Below are positions 1-9,180 of a DNA stretch of 64,000 bases, in pieces. Under the pieces are notes generated by a model, which was given only the letters and a program-made list of their open reading frames with translations, was not told the origin of the DNA and did not search any database. Source of the DNA: Ferrovibrio sp046297595 (GTDB lineage: Bacteria > Pseudomonadota > Alphaproteobacteria > Ferrovibrionales > Ferrovibrionaceae); contig NZ_JBKBHT010000004.1 in assembly GCF_046297595.1 (NCBI RefSeq), positions 1-64,000 on the forward strand. The letters are read 5' to 3'. Numbering within the stretch: position 1 is the stretch's first letter; each line of letters starts with the position of its first letter. A program made the position numbers and the translations under genes.

Positions 1-53
1 TTCGGCCGCCGCCCAACCCCAGTAACGATAACAATAATCATTTCGAGGTTCTC

Positions 54-1418
54 ATGTCCGGACCGGCCCAGGCTCCCGAAACGCCGATCACTTCCAAGGC
101 GCAGCTTGTCGAGTATCTGGCCCAGGGCAGCAAGCCGAAAGCCGATTGGCGCATCGGCACCGAGCACGAGAAATTCGCCTACAGCACCGCCGACTTCCGC
201 CCGCTGCCCTATGAAGGCGACGCGAGCATCAAACGCCTGCTGGTCGAGTTGCAGCGTTTCGGCTGGCAGCCGGTGACGGAGGGCGACAAGATCATCGCGC
301 TCACCATGGACAACCAGTCGATCACGCTGGAACCGGGCGGACAGTTCGAATTGTCGGGCGCGCCGCTTGAGACCATCCACCAGACCTGTATCGAGGTCTC
401 GACCCATCTGAAGCAGCTGCGCGAGATCGACAGCGAAATCGGCGTGGCGATGATGGGGCTGGGCTTCAATCCGAAATGGCGCCGCCAGGACATTCCGGTG
501 ATGCCCAAGGGCCGCTACGGCATCATGAGCGCCTATATGCCCAAGAAGGGCAATCTGGGCCTCGACATGATGTTCCGCACCTGCACCGTGCAGGTGAACC
601 TGGATTTCGCCGACGAAGCCGACATGGTGAAGAAGTTCCGCGTCGGCCTGGCCCTGCAGCCGCTGGCCACCGCGCTGTTCGCCAACTCGCCCTTCACCGA
701 GGGCAAGCCGAACGGCTTCCTGAGCTATCGCAGCCAGATCTGGACCGATACCGATCCCGACCGCACCGGCATGCTGGGTTTCGTGTTCGAGGATGGCATG
801 GGCTTCGAGCGCTATGTCGACCACGCGCTCGATGTGCCGATGTATTTCGTCTACCGCGACGGCAAATACATCGATGCCTCGGGCCAGAGCTTCCGCGATT
901 TCATGGCCGGCAAGCTGCCGGCCCTGCCGGGCGAAAAGCCCACCCTGCGCGACTGGGCCGACCATATCACCACGCTGTTCCCCGAGGTGCGGCTGAAGCG
1001 GTATCTGGAAATGCGCGGCGCCGATGGCGGTCCGTGGTCGCGGCTATGTGCCCTGCCGGCCTTGTGGGTCGGCCTGCTGTACGAGCAGGAAGCGCTGGAT
1101 GCCGCCTGGGACCTGTGCCGCGACTGGACCATCGCAGAGCGCGAGCAGTTGCGGCTCGATGTGCCCAAATTCGGCCTGCATACCGAACTGCGCGGCCGGC
1201 GCCTGCAAAGCTACGCGGTAGAGATGATGAAGATCGCCATGGCCGGGCTGAAAGCGCGCAAGCGCATATCGCCGGCCGGCGAGGACGAAACGCATTTCCT
1301 CGAACCGCTGACGCGCATCGCCGAATCCGGCGAGACGCCGGCGGAAGCGTTGCTGAAGCTTTATAACGGCCGCTGGAACAAATCGGTCGATCCGGCCTTC
1401 ACCGAGCTGGCTTACTGA
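54..1418 (+). CDS. gshA: Glutamate-cysteine ligase (plant-type)
   Basis: 454 aa enzyme that joins glutamate and cysteine in the first step of glutathione synthesis in the cytoplasm. The sequence matches the GCS2 plant/alphaproteobacterial type in length and in motifs such as GTEHEKF near residue 36, the EPGGQFELSGAP segment around residue 93 and the GLGFNPKW segment near residue 135. The ATG at 54 follows a GAGG ribosome-binding site at 44-47. The 3' end overlaps the end of a convergent cytochrome gene by 20 bp, so there is no room for a separate terminator. Family assignment is firm; the rest of the glutathione pathway is not in this window. Confidence 0.95.
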   Translation: MSGPAQAPETPITSKAQLVEYLAQGSKPKADWRIGTEHEKFAYSTADFRPLPYEGDASIKRLLVELQRFGWQPVTEGDKIIALTMDNQSITLEPGGQFELSGAPLETIHQTCIEVSTHLKQLREIDSEIGVAMMGLGFNPKWRRQDIPVMPKGRYGIMSAYMPKKGNLGLDMMFRTCTVQVNLDFADEADMVKKFRVGLALQPLATALFANSPFTEGKPNGFLSYRSQIWTDTDPDRTGMLGFVFEDGMGFERYVDHALDVPMYFVYRDGKYIDASGQSFRDFMAGKLPALPGEKPTLRDWADHITTLFPEVRLKRYLEMRGADGGPWSRLCALPALWVGLLYEQEALDAAWDLCRDWTIAEREQLRLDVPKFGLHTELRGRRLQSYAVEMMKIAMAGLKARKRISPAGEDETHFLEPLTRIAESGETPAEALLKLYNGRWNKSVDPAFTELAY

Positions 1419-2334
1419 GCCAGGCGGCAAGCCGCGTTCTGTCGTAAAGCGAACGCGGGAGGTCGGCGGCAAAAGCCGGCGGCGGTGCGGCGATGGCAGC
1501 GCGTAGCGCAGCGAGATGCTGCCGTGCCTGCGGCCATTGGCCGGCTTCCGCCAGGTCCGCGATGCCCACAAGTCGACGCGACCATTCCTCCAGCGCAGCG
1601 CGGCTGCCGCGCATGTCTTCGTCGGCAAACCGTTCGTGGATGAAGCCGAGCTGGCCGCGGATCATCGTGGCGATGCGGCCGGCCAGCGCGGCATTCTCCT
1701 CGGCCAGCGGCACGCGCAGGGTATCGAGATGGCCGAGGATGTCGGCCAGGTCCTGCCGCAATGTGACCGGTTGCGGCGTTTCGTCGGCCGGCTGCAGTTT
1801 TTCCTGATACGCCACCAGGGCATCCAGCAGTAGGGCATCGGGTTCGTCGCCGGCGAATTCCATCACGATCACCCGGCGGGTGAAGTCGCGCAAAGATGCC
1901 GTGCGGGCGTCGTGGCCGAAACGGTCCTTCGTCTTCACGCCACGCAGGGATGGAATCTCCAGCGGGTTGTCGATGCCATCCTCGCCGCGCAGGTGCCAGA
2001 AGGCGTTGCTTACGTCGATGCGGCCGGGCCGGTCGGACAGGCCGGGGATGAAGAAGGCATGGGTGGCGAAGCCGCTGGCGTGGCAGGCTTGGCATGACAG
2101 GCCCGCCTTGCGCGCCGTGCCGCCCAGGATATCCGGCGCGCGGAAAGCCAGCCGACCGAAGGCGACATAGAAATTGCGGCCGTCTTCCAGCCGCTCGTCA
2201 GGCCTTTGGCTCAGGTTTTCCAGCGACAGGCTGCCGGGCAGCAGCCATTCGCGGGCGCCGACCAGCGATTGCGCCGCGGCCTGGCCGGACACGAGGCCGG
2301 CCAGGGTTGCGATGACGACAATGAAGCGGCGCAC
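1399..2334 (-). CDS. Secreted mono-haem cytochrome c family protein
   Basis: About 311 aa. The N-terminus (RRFIVVIATLAGLVSGQAAAQ) is a signal peptide, so it should be periplasmic. One haem-binding CxxCH (CQACH) is visible, followed by a segment with GVKTKDRFGHDARTASL that recalls the C-terminal part of MauG/cytochrome c peroxidase-like proteins. Only one CxxCH is present, so it is not a normal di-haem peroxidase. The start is uncertain: GTG at 2334 places the signal peptide at the N-terminus and lies 11 bp after the cysE stop, suggesting cotranscription with cysE; longer in-frame starts would overlap cysE. Substrate and partner are unknown. Confidence 0.7.
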   Translation of the reverse strand: MRRFIVVIATLAGLVSGQAAAQSLVGAREWLLPGSLSLENLSQRPDERLEDGRNFYVAFGRLAFRAPDILGGTARKAGLSCQACHASGFATHAFFIPGLSDRPGRIDVSNAFWHLRGEDGIDNPLEIPSLRGVKTKDRFGHDARTASLRDFTRRVIVMEFAGDEPDALLLDALVAYQEKLQPADETPQPVTLRQDLADILGHLDTLRVPLAEENAALAGRIATMIRGQLGFIHERFADEDMRGSRAALEEWSRRLVGIADLAEAGQWPQARQHLAALRAAIAAPPPAFAADLPRSLYDRTRLAAWLSKPAR

Positions 2335-2345
2335 GGCCGTGAAGG

Positions 2346-3158
2346 TCAGTCGGCCTGCGGCGGCAGGGCGTGATCCATCTCGCGTGCCGGCTGTTCGCAG
2401 CCGCAATCGCCCAGCAGCTTGGCCGGCACGCCGGCCGCCGTGCAATGCGGCGGCACCGGGATCAGCACCACGCTGCCGGCGCCGATCTTGGCGCCTTCAC
2501 CGATTTCGATATTGCCCAGGATGTTGGCGCCGGCGCCGATCAGCACGCCACGGCGAATCTTGGGGTGACGGTCGCCGGTTTCCTTGCCGGTGCCGCCGAG
2601 GGTCACGTTCTGCAGCAGCGAGACATCGTCTTCGATCACGGCGGTCTCGCCGATCACCACGCCGGTGCCATGATCGATCATGATGCCGCGACCGAAGCGG
2701 GTGGCTGGGTGGATGTCGACCCCGAACACCTCGGAGGCGCGGTTTTGCAGCAGGAAGGCCATGGTCTCGCGCTTCTGGTGCCACAGCCAATGCGCCACAC
2801 GATGGGCCTGGATGGCCTGGAAGCCCTTGAAGAACAGCAGGGGCTTGAGGAAGCCTCTGCAGGCCGGGTCGCGCTCGTTCACCGCCACCAGGTCGGCGCG
2901 CACGGCATTGCCGATATCGGGATCGGCGGAGAAGGCCTCCTCGATTACCTCACGCATGCCCAGCGCCGGAAGGGCGTCACTGGCCAGTTTCTGCGCCAGG
3001 ATGTAGCTCAGCGCGTTTTCCAGCCGCTGGTGGTTCAGCACGGCGGAATGGGCCAGGCTGGCCAGCAGCGGTTCTTCCGCCGCGGCGCGCAGGGCTTCCT
3101 CGCGGATCGAGGCCCAGACCGGGTCGTGGCTGACGATCTTGTTGGCAATGACGGGCAT
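2346..3158 (-). CDS. cysE: Serine O-acetyltransferase
   Basis: 270 aa. It acetylates serine with acetyl-CoA, the committed step of cysteine synthesis. An N-terminal helical SATase domain (about residues 5-140) is followed by a left-handed beta-helix of hexapeptide repeats with the conserved IDHGTGVVIGETAVIEDD stretch and a TLGGTGKETGDRHP loop typical of CysE. The ATG at 3158 has an AAGGGG ribosome-binding site. Being beside gshA it supplies cysteine for the same end product, although gshA is on the opposite strand. Confident assignment. Confidence 0.96.
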   Translation of the reverse strand: MPVIANKIVSHDPVWASIREEALRAAAEEPLLASLAHSAVLNHQRLENALSYILAQKLASDALPALGMREVIEEAFSADPDIGNAVRADLVAVNERDPACRGFLKPLLFFKGFQAIQAHRVAHWLWHQKRETMAFLLQNRASEVFGVDIHPATRFGRGIMIDHGTGVVIGETAVIEDDVSLLQNVTLGGTGKETGDRHPKIRRGVLIGAGANILGNIEIGEGAKIGAGSVVLIPVPPHCTAAGVPAKLLGDCGCEQPAREMDHALPPQAD

Positions 3159-3189
3159 GGGGTTCCCCTTCAGATACCGTTGCGACAGC

Positions 3190-4629
3190 TTACGCGGCTT
3201 TTGCGGTGCCGCCCACCGTCAATCCATCGATCAGCAGGGTGGGCTGGCCGACGCCGACCGGCACGCCCTGGCCAGACTTGCCGCAGGTGCCGACACCGGC
3301 ATCCAGCTTCAGGTCGTTGCCGACCGCCTTGACCTGCTTCAGCACTTCCGCGCCGGCACCGATCAGGGTGGCGCCCTTGATCGGGGCACCGACCTTGCCG
3401 TTCTCGATCATGTAGGCCTCGGTGCAGGAGAACACGAATTTGCCCGAGGTGATGTCGACCTGGCCGCCGCCGAAATTCACGGCATAGACCCCCTTTTTCA
3501 CGCCTGCCAGGATTTCGCCCGGATCGCGGTCGCCGGCCAGCATGTAGGTGTTGGTCATGCGCGGCAGCGGGCTATGCGCGAAGGATTCGCGCCGGCCGTT
3601 GCCGGTCGCCTTCATGCCCATCAGGCGGGCATTCATGCGGTCCTGCATGTAGCCCTTCAAGATACCGTCCTCGATCAGCACGGTGTTTTCGGTCGGCGTG
3701 CCTTCGTCATCGACGCTAAGCGAGCCGCGCCGGCTTTCGATGGTGCCGTCGTCGACGATGGTGACGCCCGGCGCCGCTACGCGCTCGCCCATCAGGCCGG
3801 CGAAGACGGAAGTTTTCTTGCGGTTGAAGTCACCTTCCAGGCCATGGCCGATGGCCTCGTGCAGCAGGATGCCGGGCCAGCCGGGGCCGAGCACCACGGT
3901 CATTTCGCCGGCTGGTGCCGGCACGGATTCCAGGTTCACCAAAGCCTGGCGCAGGGCATCGTCCACTTCCGCCTGCCAATGGGCAGGATCGAAGAAGCGG
4001 GCATAACCGACGCGACCGCCGGCGCCACGGCTGCCGCTTTCCATGCGGTCGCCCTGGGCGGCAACCACGGAAACATTCAGGCGCACCAGCGGGCGGATAT
4101 CCTCCACCATCGTGCCATCGGCGCGCAGGATCGCCACCGCCTGCCACGAGCCGGCCAGCGAGGCGGAAACCTGTTTCACGCGCGGATCCTTGGCGCGGGC
4201 ATAGGCGTCGATGGCCTGTAGCAGCGCCACCTTCTGCTCGAAAGGAATCTCGTTCAGCGGATTGTCGTCGCCATAGAGATGGCGGTTGGTCGGCTGGGGC
4301 GGATCGCTCATCACGCCGCCATGGCCGGCGCGCACGGCCCGCACGGTGGTGGCGGCGCGGCGGATGGCCTCTTCGCTCAGGTCCGAGGCATGGGCATAAC
4401 CGGTCTGCTCGCCCGACACGGCGCGCAGACCGAAGCCTTGGCTGGTGTCGAAGCTGGCGGCCTTGAGCCGGCCATCGTCGAAGCTGAAGCTTTCCGACTG
4501 GCTGTATTCCAGGAACAGCTCGCCGTCATCGGCACCGTGCAGGGCATCGCCGACCAGCGCATCGAGACGCGCGCGGTCGAGCCCGGCGCGGGTGAAGAAC
4601 AATTCCTGGGCGGCGGACGTGCCGGACAT
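3190..4629 (-). CDS. tldD: Metalloprotease TldD
   Basis: 479 aa from the ATG at 4629, which has a GAGG site five bases upstream; a TTG 15 bases further out is less likely. TldD pairs with TldE/PmbA to make a zinc peptidase that cleaves unfolded peptides, for example in microcin and CcdA maturation. The metal-binding motif HEAIGH followed by GLEGD is present near residues 255-265, and the C-terminal GGG-x-V-D-ITSGKFVFSCTEAY block is typical. No tldE is in this window. It shares its strand with cysE downstream, 31 bp away, so the two may be cotranscribed. Confidence 0.95.
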   Translation of the reverse strand: MSGTSAAQELFFTRAGLDRARLDALVGDALHGADDGELFLEYSQSESFSFDDGRLKAASFDTSQGFGLRAVSGEQTGYAHASDLSEEAIRRAATTVRAVRAGHGGVMSDPPQPTNRHLYGDDNPLNEIPFEQKVALLQAIDAYARAKDPRVKQVSASLAGSWQAVAILRADGTMVEDIRPLVRLNVSVVAAQGDRMESGSRGAGGRVGYARFFDPAHWQAEVDDALRQALVNLESVPAPAGEMTVVLGPGWPGILLHEAIGHGLEGDFNRKKTSVFAGLMGERVAAPGVTIVDDGTIESRRGSLSVDDEGTPTENTVLIEDGILKGYMQDRMNARLMGMKATGNGRRESFAHSPLPRMTNTYMLAGDRDPGEILAGVKKGVYAVNFGGGQVDITSGKFVFSCTEAYMIENGKVGAPIKGATLIGAGAEVLKQVKAVGNDLKLDAGVGTCGKSGQGVPVGVGQPTLLIDGLTVGGTAKAA

Positions 4630-4741
4630 GGCGGCCTCATGCAAGATAATGAAAACTCAACGAAAAATCGGACCGACACGGGTCGGCGTCGAAATTATAT
4701 GGCGCGGGCATGGGGGAAATACAGCCCCCGGATGGAGCCAT

Positions 4742-7700
4742 TTACCGCCGCCGGCGTTCGCTCTGGCGCAGCAGGCCCGACATCTCGTCGGCCGGCACCG
4801 GCCTGCTGATCAGATAACCCTGCATTTCGCTACAGCCCACGCCGCGCAGGAAGTCGCGTTGCGCCGTGGTCTCCACGCCCTCGGCCACCACCGGCAGGTC
4901 GAGACCGGTGGCCATACCGATCATGGCACGGACCAGGGCGATGTCGCGTTCGTTGCCGGGCAGGTCGGCGATGAAGGCGCGGTCCAGCTTGATCTTGCGG
5001 ATCGGCAGCCGCTGGATATAGCTGAGCGAGGAATAGCCGGTGCCGAAATCGTCCAGCGCGGCATCGATGCCGATCTCGGCCAGTTCGCGGATCGCCTGCA
5101 CGGTGGCTTCCATGTTCTGGATCGCCGCCTGCTCGGTGATCTCAATGCCGAGGAAGGGGATCAGTTCCGGCTCTTCCTGGGCCATCTTGCGGAAATGGCC
5201 GGGCAGGTCGTCGCGGATGAACTGCTGGCCCGAGACGTTGACGAAAACGCGGCGCGGTTCGATGCCCTCGCGGCGCCAGCTGCGCAGCTGCTCGGCCACC
5301 GTGGCGAAGACCCAGCGCGTGATCGCGATGATGCTGCCGGTTTCCTCGGCCAGCGGAATGAATTCGGACGGCGAGATGGCGCCCAGATCGGGATGCTTCC
5401 AGCGCAGCAGCGCCTCGATGGCGCAGATCGCGCCGGTCGAGGTTTCGACCACCGGCTGGTACACCATGTGGAATTCGTTGTTCTCGACGGCGGCATCGAG
5501 ATGCATGGTCAGTTGCAGGCGCCGTTCGGCCGCCCGGGTCATCTCGGGGCTGTAGAAGCGCGTGGAATCGCCACCCGCCGAGCGGACCAGCTTCATCGCC
5601 AGTTCGGCCTTGGCCAGCGCGTCGCTGATCTTCTCGGCCGGATCGTCGATGATGGCGGCGCCCATGCTGACCTTCAGCGGCACGACGCGGCCATCCACGG
5701 CCAGCGGCCGGGTCAGCTGGGCATGCACCGCCTGGGCCAGGTTGAGCGCATTGTTGAGGTCGTTGACGGCGGCGAGCGCCGAGAACTGGTCGGCGGCGAT
5801 GCGGCCGATCAGGGCCTCGCGCGGCAGCACCTCGGCCAGGCGGTCCGCCGTCTGCTTCAGAACCATGTCGCCGATGTGGTAGCCGAAGCCCTCGTTGATG
5901 TCGCGGAAGCTGTCCATGTCGAGGTTGAACAGCACCCACAGGCCGCCGTCGAGGCGGTGCTGGGCGCCCAGCATGCGTTCGGTTTCTGCAATGAAGCTGG
6001 CACGATTCAGGATGCCGGTGAGCGGATCGTTGCGGCTGGCAAATTCGGCGCGCAGCTCGACATCGCGGCGGTCGGAGATGTCGCGCACGATGCCGACGAA
6101 ACCAGGGCCGTTCTCATCGGCATATTCGCCCACGCTCAGATGGATCGGGAAGATTTCGCCCGATTTCTTGCGGCCGAGCGTGTCGCGGCCCAGGCCGAGA
6201 ATCTTGGCGCGCCCGGTGGCGAGGTAGTTACGGACATAGGAATCATGGCCAGAGCGGAACGGTTCCGGCATCAGGATCTTTACATTCTGTCCGACCAGTT
6301 CGTCGGGCGGGTAGCCGAAGATGGCGCCACAGATGTCGCTGACACTGGAAATCGCGCCGTTGCCGTCGATGCACAGCACGCCCTCGTTCATGGTGTCGAT
6401 CAGGGCGCGCAGGGTTTCGCCCAGGCCGCTGTCGGGGGCGATGGCGGGCTTCTGCGCGACCGGCTTGGCCGGCGCAATCTGAGCCGGCTTCGGCGCGGCC
6501 GGCGGTGGCACCGGCGGTGTCCATTCCTCGTCCACATCTGAGAGCAGTCGCCAGCTTGGGAAGGTCATCTGCGCCTGCGTGCCGGCACCGACCGTGCTGC
6601 TCAGGGCGAGCGAGCCGCCATGCAGTTCCATCAGCCGCTTGCTGATGGAAAGGCCAAGGCCTGTGCCGCCGTGCTGGCGCGCCACTTCCGCCTTGGCGAG
6701 CTGGAACGGCTCGAAGATATGTTCCAGCCGCTCGTGTGGAATGCCGATGCCGGTATCGATCACCGTGAGCGAGGGGGTGCCGTCGGGCAGTTGCCGGAAC
6801 ACCACGTCGATGGTGCCGCCGCCGGGTGTGAATTTCACCGCGTTGCCCAGCAGGTTGATCAGCACCTGCTTGACCACGCGTTCGTCGGCGCGGAGCTGCG
6901 GCAGGTTTTCAGATGACAGGTTGCGCAGGGTGATTCCGCCGCGTTCCGCCTGCGGCTTGACCATGGTCAGCGCGGACTGGATCACGGTCGAAAGATCGAC
7001 GGCCTTTTCGTCCAGCGCATAATAGCCGGCCTCGATGCGCGACATGTCCAGAATGTCGCCGATCAGGGCGAGCAGGTGGGTGCCCGAGGCATTGATGTCG
7101 CGCGCGTAATCGACATAGCGCGGCACACCGACCGAGCCGAACATCTGGTCGCGGATGATTTCCGAGAAGCCGATGATGGCATTCAGCGGCGTGCGCAGCT
7201 CATGGCTCATATTGGCCAGGAACTGGCTCTTGGCGCGGCTGGCTTCCTCGGCCTGGCGCAGGGCGGATTCGATGCGGCGCTGCTGGCGATACTGCTCGGT
7301 TATGTCGCGGCCCGAGCCGCGATAGCCCATGAAGCGGCCGTTGGCATCGAAGACCGGCTTGCCGTTGATCTCGATCCATATCTCGTTGCCGGTGAGCAGC
7401 GAGCAGTAGCGGAAGCCGCGAAAGGGCTCGTGATTGTCGAGCTGGCGGCGGTGCTCCTGCCAGAACAGCATGTCGGTTTCACTGTCGCCCTGGATCGCCA
7501 CCTCCCAGCGGCAGCGGCCCAGCATGGTGGCGCGCAGGCTGCTGGTATGGGCGGAGGAGGAATCGGAAATCCAGGTGAAGCGGTGATCGGCATCGGTTTC
7601 CCAGAACCAGTCCGAGGCCAGTTCGGCGAAATCGCGCAGCTTGTATTCGGCCACCTGCAGGGCGACCTGGTGCATCTTTTCCGGGGTCGAGGCTTCGGCG

Positions 7701-8053
7701 ATCACCATCAGGCCGGCCACACGCCCGGCTCCGTCGTTCAGCGGCGCCACCGTCAGGCCCTGGCAAAGCCAGCCGTTGGCCCAGCGGATCAGGGTGTTGC
7801 CGATCTGGCGCCGGCCCTCCTTGCGGGTGCTGTCGAGCAGGGCGCGGACCTTTTCGGCCTCGCCCAGGGCAAAGCCGGCGGACAGGGCCTGACCCGTCAG
7901 GGCATCGGCGCTCATTTCCGTCAGGGCGGCATAGGCAGTGTTGCAGGACACGTATCGGTAGCTGTCGCCTGGGCCGTACTCAACCGTAAAGGCTGGTCGA
8001 TCCAGCCAGTCGAGGATGTCCTGGGTCAGTTTACGCTGATTGGGATCGAGCAT
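4742..8053 (-). CDS. PAS-PAS-histidine kinase-PAS-GGDEF-EAL fusion protein
   Basis: 1103 aa from ATG 8053 (AAGG nine bases upstream). Order of domains: PAS at about 15-120, PAS at about 165-275, HisKA with phospho-His in FLANMSHELRTPLNA near 300, HATPase_c with N, G1 and G2 boxes at about 405-515, a Pro/Ala linker, PAS at about 575-690, GGDEF at about 700-855 and EAL at about 865-1100. The GGDEF signature reads AADQF, so cyclase activity is doubtful; the EAL domain keeps EALLRW, the DDFGTGYSS motif and QGY, so c-di-GMP hydrolysis is likely. No membrane segment or receiver domain was seen, so it is probably a cytoplasmic sensor coupling kinase and c-di-GMP outputs. Signal unknown. Confidence 0.9.
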   Translation of the reverse strand: MLDPNQRKLTQDILDWLDRPAFTVEYGPGDSYRYVSCNTAYAALTEMSADALTGQALSAGFALGEAEKVRALLDSTRKEGRRQIGNTLIRWANGWLCQGLTVAPLNDGAGRVAGLMVIAEASTPEKMHQVALQVAEYKLRDFAELASDWFWETDADHRFTWISDSSSAHTSSLRATMLGRCRWEVAIQGDSETDMLFWQEHRRQLDNHEPFRGFRYCSLLTGNEIWIEINGKPVFDANGRFMGYRGSGRDITEQYRQQRRIESALRQAEEASRAKSQFLANMSHELRTPLNAIIGFSEIIRDQMFGSVGVPRYVDYARDINASGTHLLALIGDILDMSRIEAGYYALDEKAVDLSTVIQSALTMVKPQAERGGITLRNLSSENLPQLRADERVVKQVLINLLGNAVKFTPGGGTIDVVFRQLPDGTPSLTVIDTGIGIPHERLEHIFEPFQLAKAEVARQHGGTGLGLSISKRLMELHGGSLALSSTVGAGTQAQMTFPSWRLLSDVDEEWTPPVPPPAAPKPAQIAPAKPVAQKPAIAPDSGLGETLRALIDTMNEGVLCIDGNGAISSVSDICGAIFGYPPDELVGQNVKILMPEPFRSGHDSYVRNYLATGRAKILGLGRDTLGRKKSGEIFPIHLSVGEYADENGPGFVGIVRDISDRRDVELRAEFASRNDPLTGILNRASFIAETERMLGAQHRLDGGLWVLFNLDMDSFRDINEGFGYHIGDMVLKQTADRLAEVLPREALIGRIAADQFSALAAVNDLNNALNLAQAVHAQLTRPLAVDGRVVPLKVSMGAAIIDDPAEKISDALAKAELAMKLVRSAGGDSTRFYSPEMTRAAERRLQLTMHLDAAVENNEFHMVYQPVVETSTGAICAIEALLRWKHPDLGAISPSEFIPLAEETGSIIAITRWVFATVAEQLRSWRREGIEPRRVFVNVSGQQFIRDDLPGHFRKMAQEEPELIPFLGIEITEQAAIQNMEATVQAIRELAEIGIDAALDDFGTGYSSLSYIQRLPIRKIKLDRAFIADLPGNERDIALVRAMIGMATGLDLPVVAEGVETTAQRDFLRGVGCSEMQGYLISRPVPADEMSGLLRQSERRRR

Positions 8054-8270
8054 GCCTGCAAACCTTACGAGAAGGCAGCTTAGGGGGCTGGCCGCGGTGG
8101 CGCAAGCGCAAGCCAAATCAAGGGGTAAGGGGCGGAACGGGTGCGCGCCAGGGCGCAGCGACAAATCGTCGCACGAGGGCGCCGGGCTTGGTCGGCCGGC
8201 AAGCGCTCGGTGTATGTTCCCGCGACGAAGAGTGAGACTCTGTCTCTAGTTACAAGCGAGGGTATCAAAG

Positions 8271-9152
8271 ATGGGGTGGAATACGTTTGCCGAGGCCTGC
8301 CGGGCCGTGCGCCGTGTTTCGGTTTCGGCCGCTGTGGGGGCGCTGGGCGCCGTCCTGTTCCTGAACACGCCGGCTGTCGCGCAGACGCCGGGCCTGCCGT
8401 CCCCCTGGCATCTCGGCATGCAGCCGGCGGTCAGCCCGGTCGCCCGGGACATGCAGGATTTTCATGATCTGCTGCTGTGGATCATCACACTGATCACGGT
8501 TTTTGTGCTGGCGCTGCTGGTCTATGTGATCCTGCGCTTCCGCGCCTCGGCCAATCCGGTGCCGTCGAAGACCTCGCACAACACCCTGATCGAGGTGGCC
8601 TGGACCGTGGTGCCGATCCTGATCCTGATCGTGATCGCGGTGCCGTCTTTCAAGCTGCTGTATTTCTCGGACAAGACCAAAGAAGCCGAACTGACCATCA
8701 AGGCGATCGGCAAGCAGTGGTACTGGTCTTACGAATATCCGGATAACGGCAACTTCACCTTCGACGCCACGATGGTGCAGGAAGCCGATCTCAAGCCCGG
8801 CCAGATGCGCCTGCTTGAGACCGACAACCCGGTCGTGGTTCCGGTCAACACCAACGTGCGCCTGCTGGTGACGGCGGCCGACGTGATCCATGCCTGGGCC
8901 ATGCCGGCCTTCGGCGTGAAGAAGGACGCCGTGCCGGGCCGCACCAACGAAACCTGGTTCCGCGCCGAGCGCGAGGGCACTTATTACGGCCAGTGCTCGG
9001 AAATCTGCGGCGCCTATCACGGCTACATGCCGATCAAGGTGCAGGTGGTTTCCAAGGAGGCCTATGCCAAGTGGGCCGACGAGGCGAAGCAGAAATTCGC
9101 CACCGTCGATGGCCCGTCGCCGCGTCTCGCCGACGCGCGCGTCGCACAGTAA
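8271..9152 (+). CDS. coxB: Cytochrome c oxidase subunit II
   Basis: 293 aa. It accepts electrons from cytochrome c through the binuclear CuA centre. A signal peptide is followed by two membrane helices (about 63-85 and 110-130) and a periplasmic cupredoxin domain. CuA ligands are visible as C242-x3-C246-x3-H250 with the later methionine and an upstream histidine in VIHAWAMP. It heads the oxidase operon that continues with coxA. The ATG follows a GAGG-like site about ten bases upstream. Confidence 0.97.
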   Translation: MGWNTFAEACRAVRRVSVSAAVGALGAVLFLNTPAVAQTPGLPSPWHLGMQPAVSPVARDMQDFHDLLLWIITLITVFVLALLVYVILRFRASANPVPSKTSHNTLIEVAWTVVPILILIVIAVPSFKLLYFSDKTKEAELTIKAIGKQWYWSYEYPDNGNFTFDATMVQEADLKPGQMRLLETDNPVVVPVNTNVRLLVTAADVIHAWAMPAFGVKKDAVPGRTNETWFRAEREGTYYGQCSEICGAYHGYMPIKVQVVSKEAYAKWADEAKQKFATVDGPSPRLADARVAQ

Positions 9153-9180
9153 TACACCGATTAGAGGATAGGGGAGCGCC

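Noticed and set aside
4445..6541. Long open frame antisense to the kinase-GGDEF-EAL gene
   Set aside because: Same artefact of GC-rich coding DNA; no domain or ribosome-binding site.
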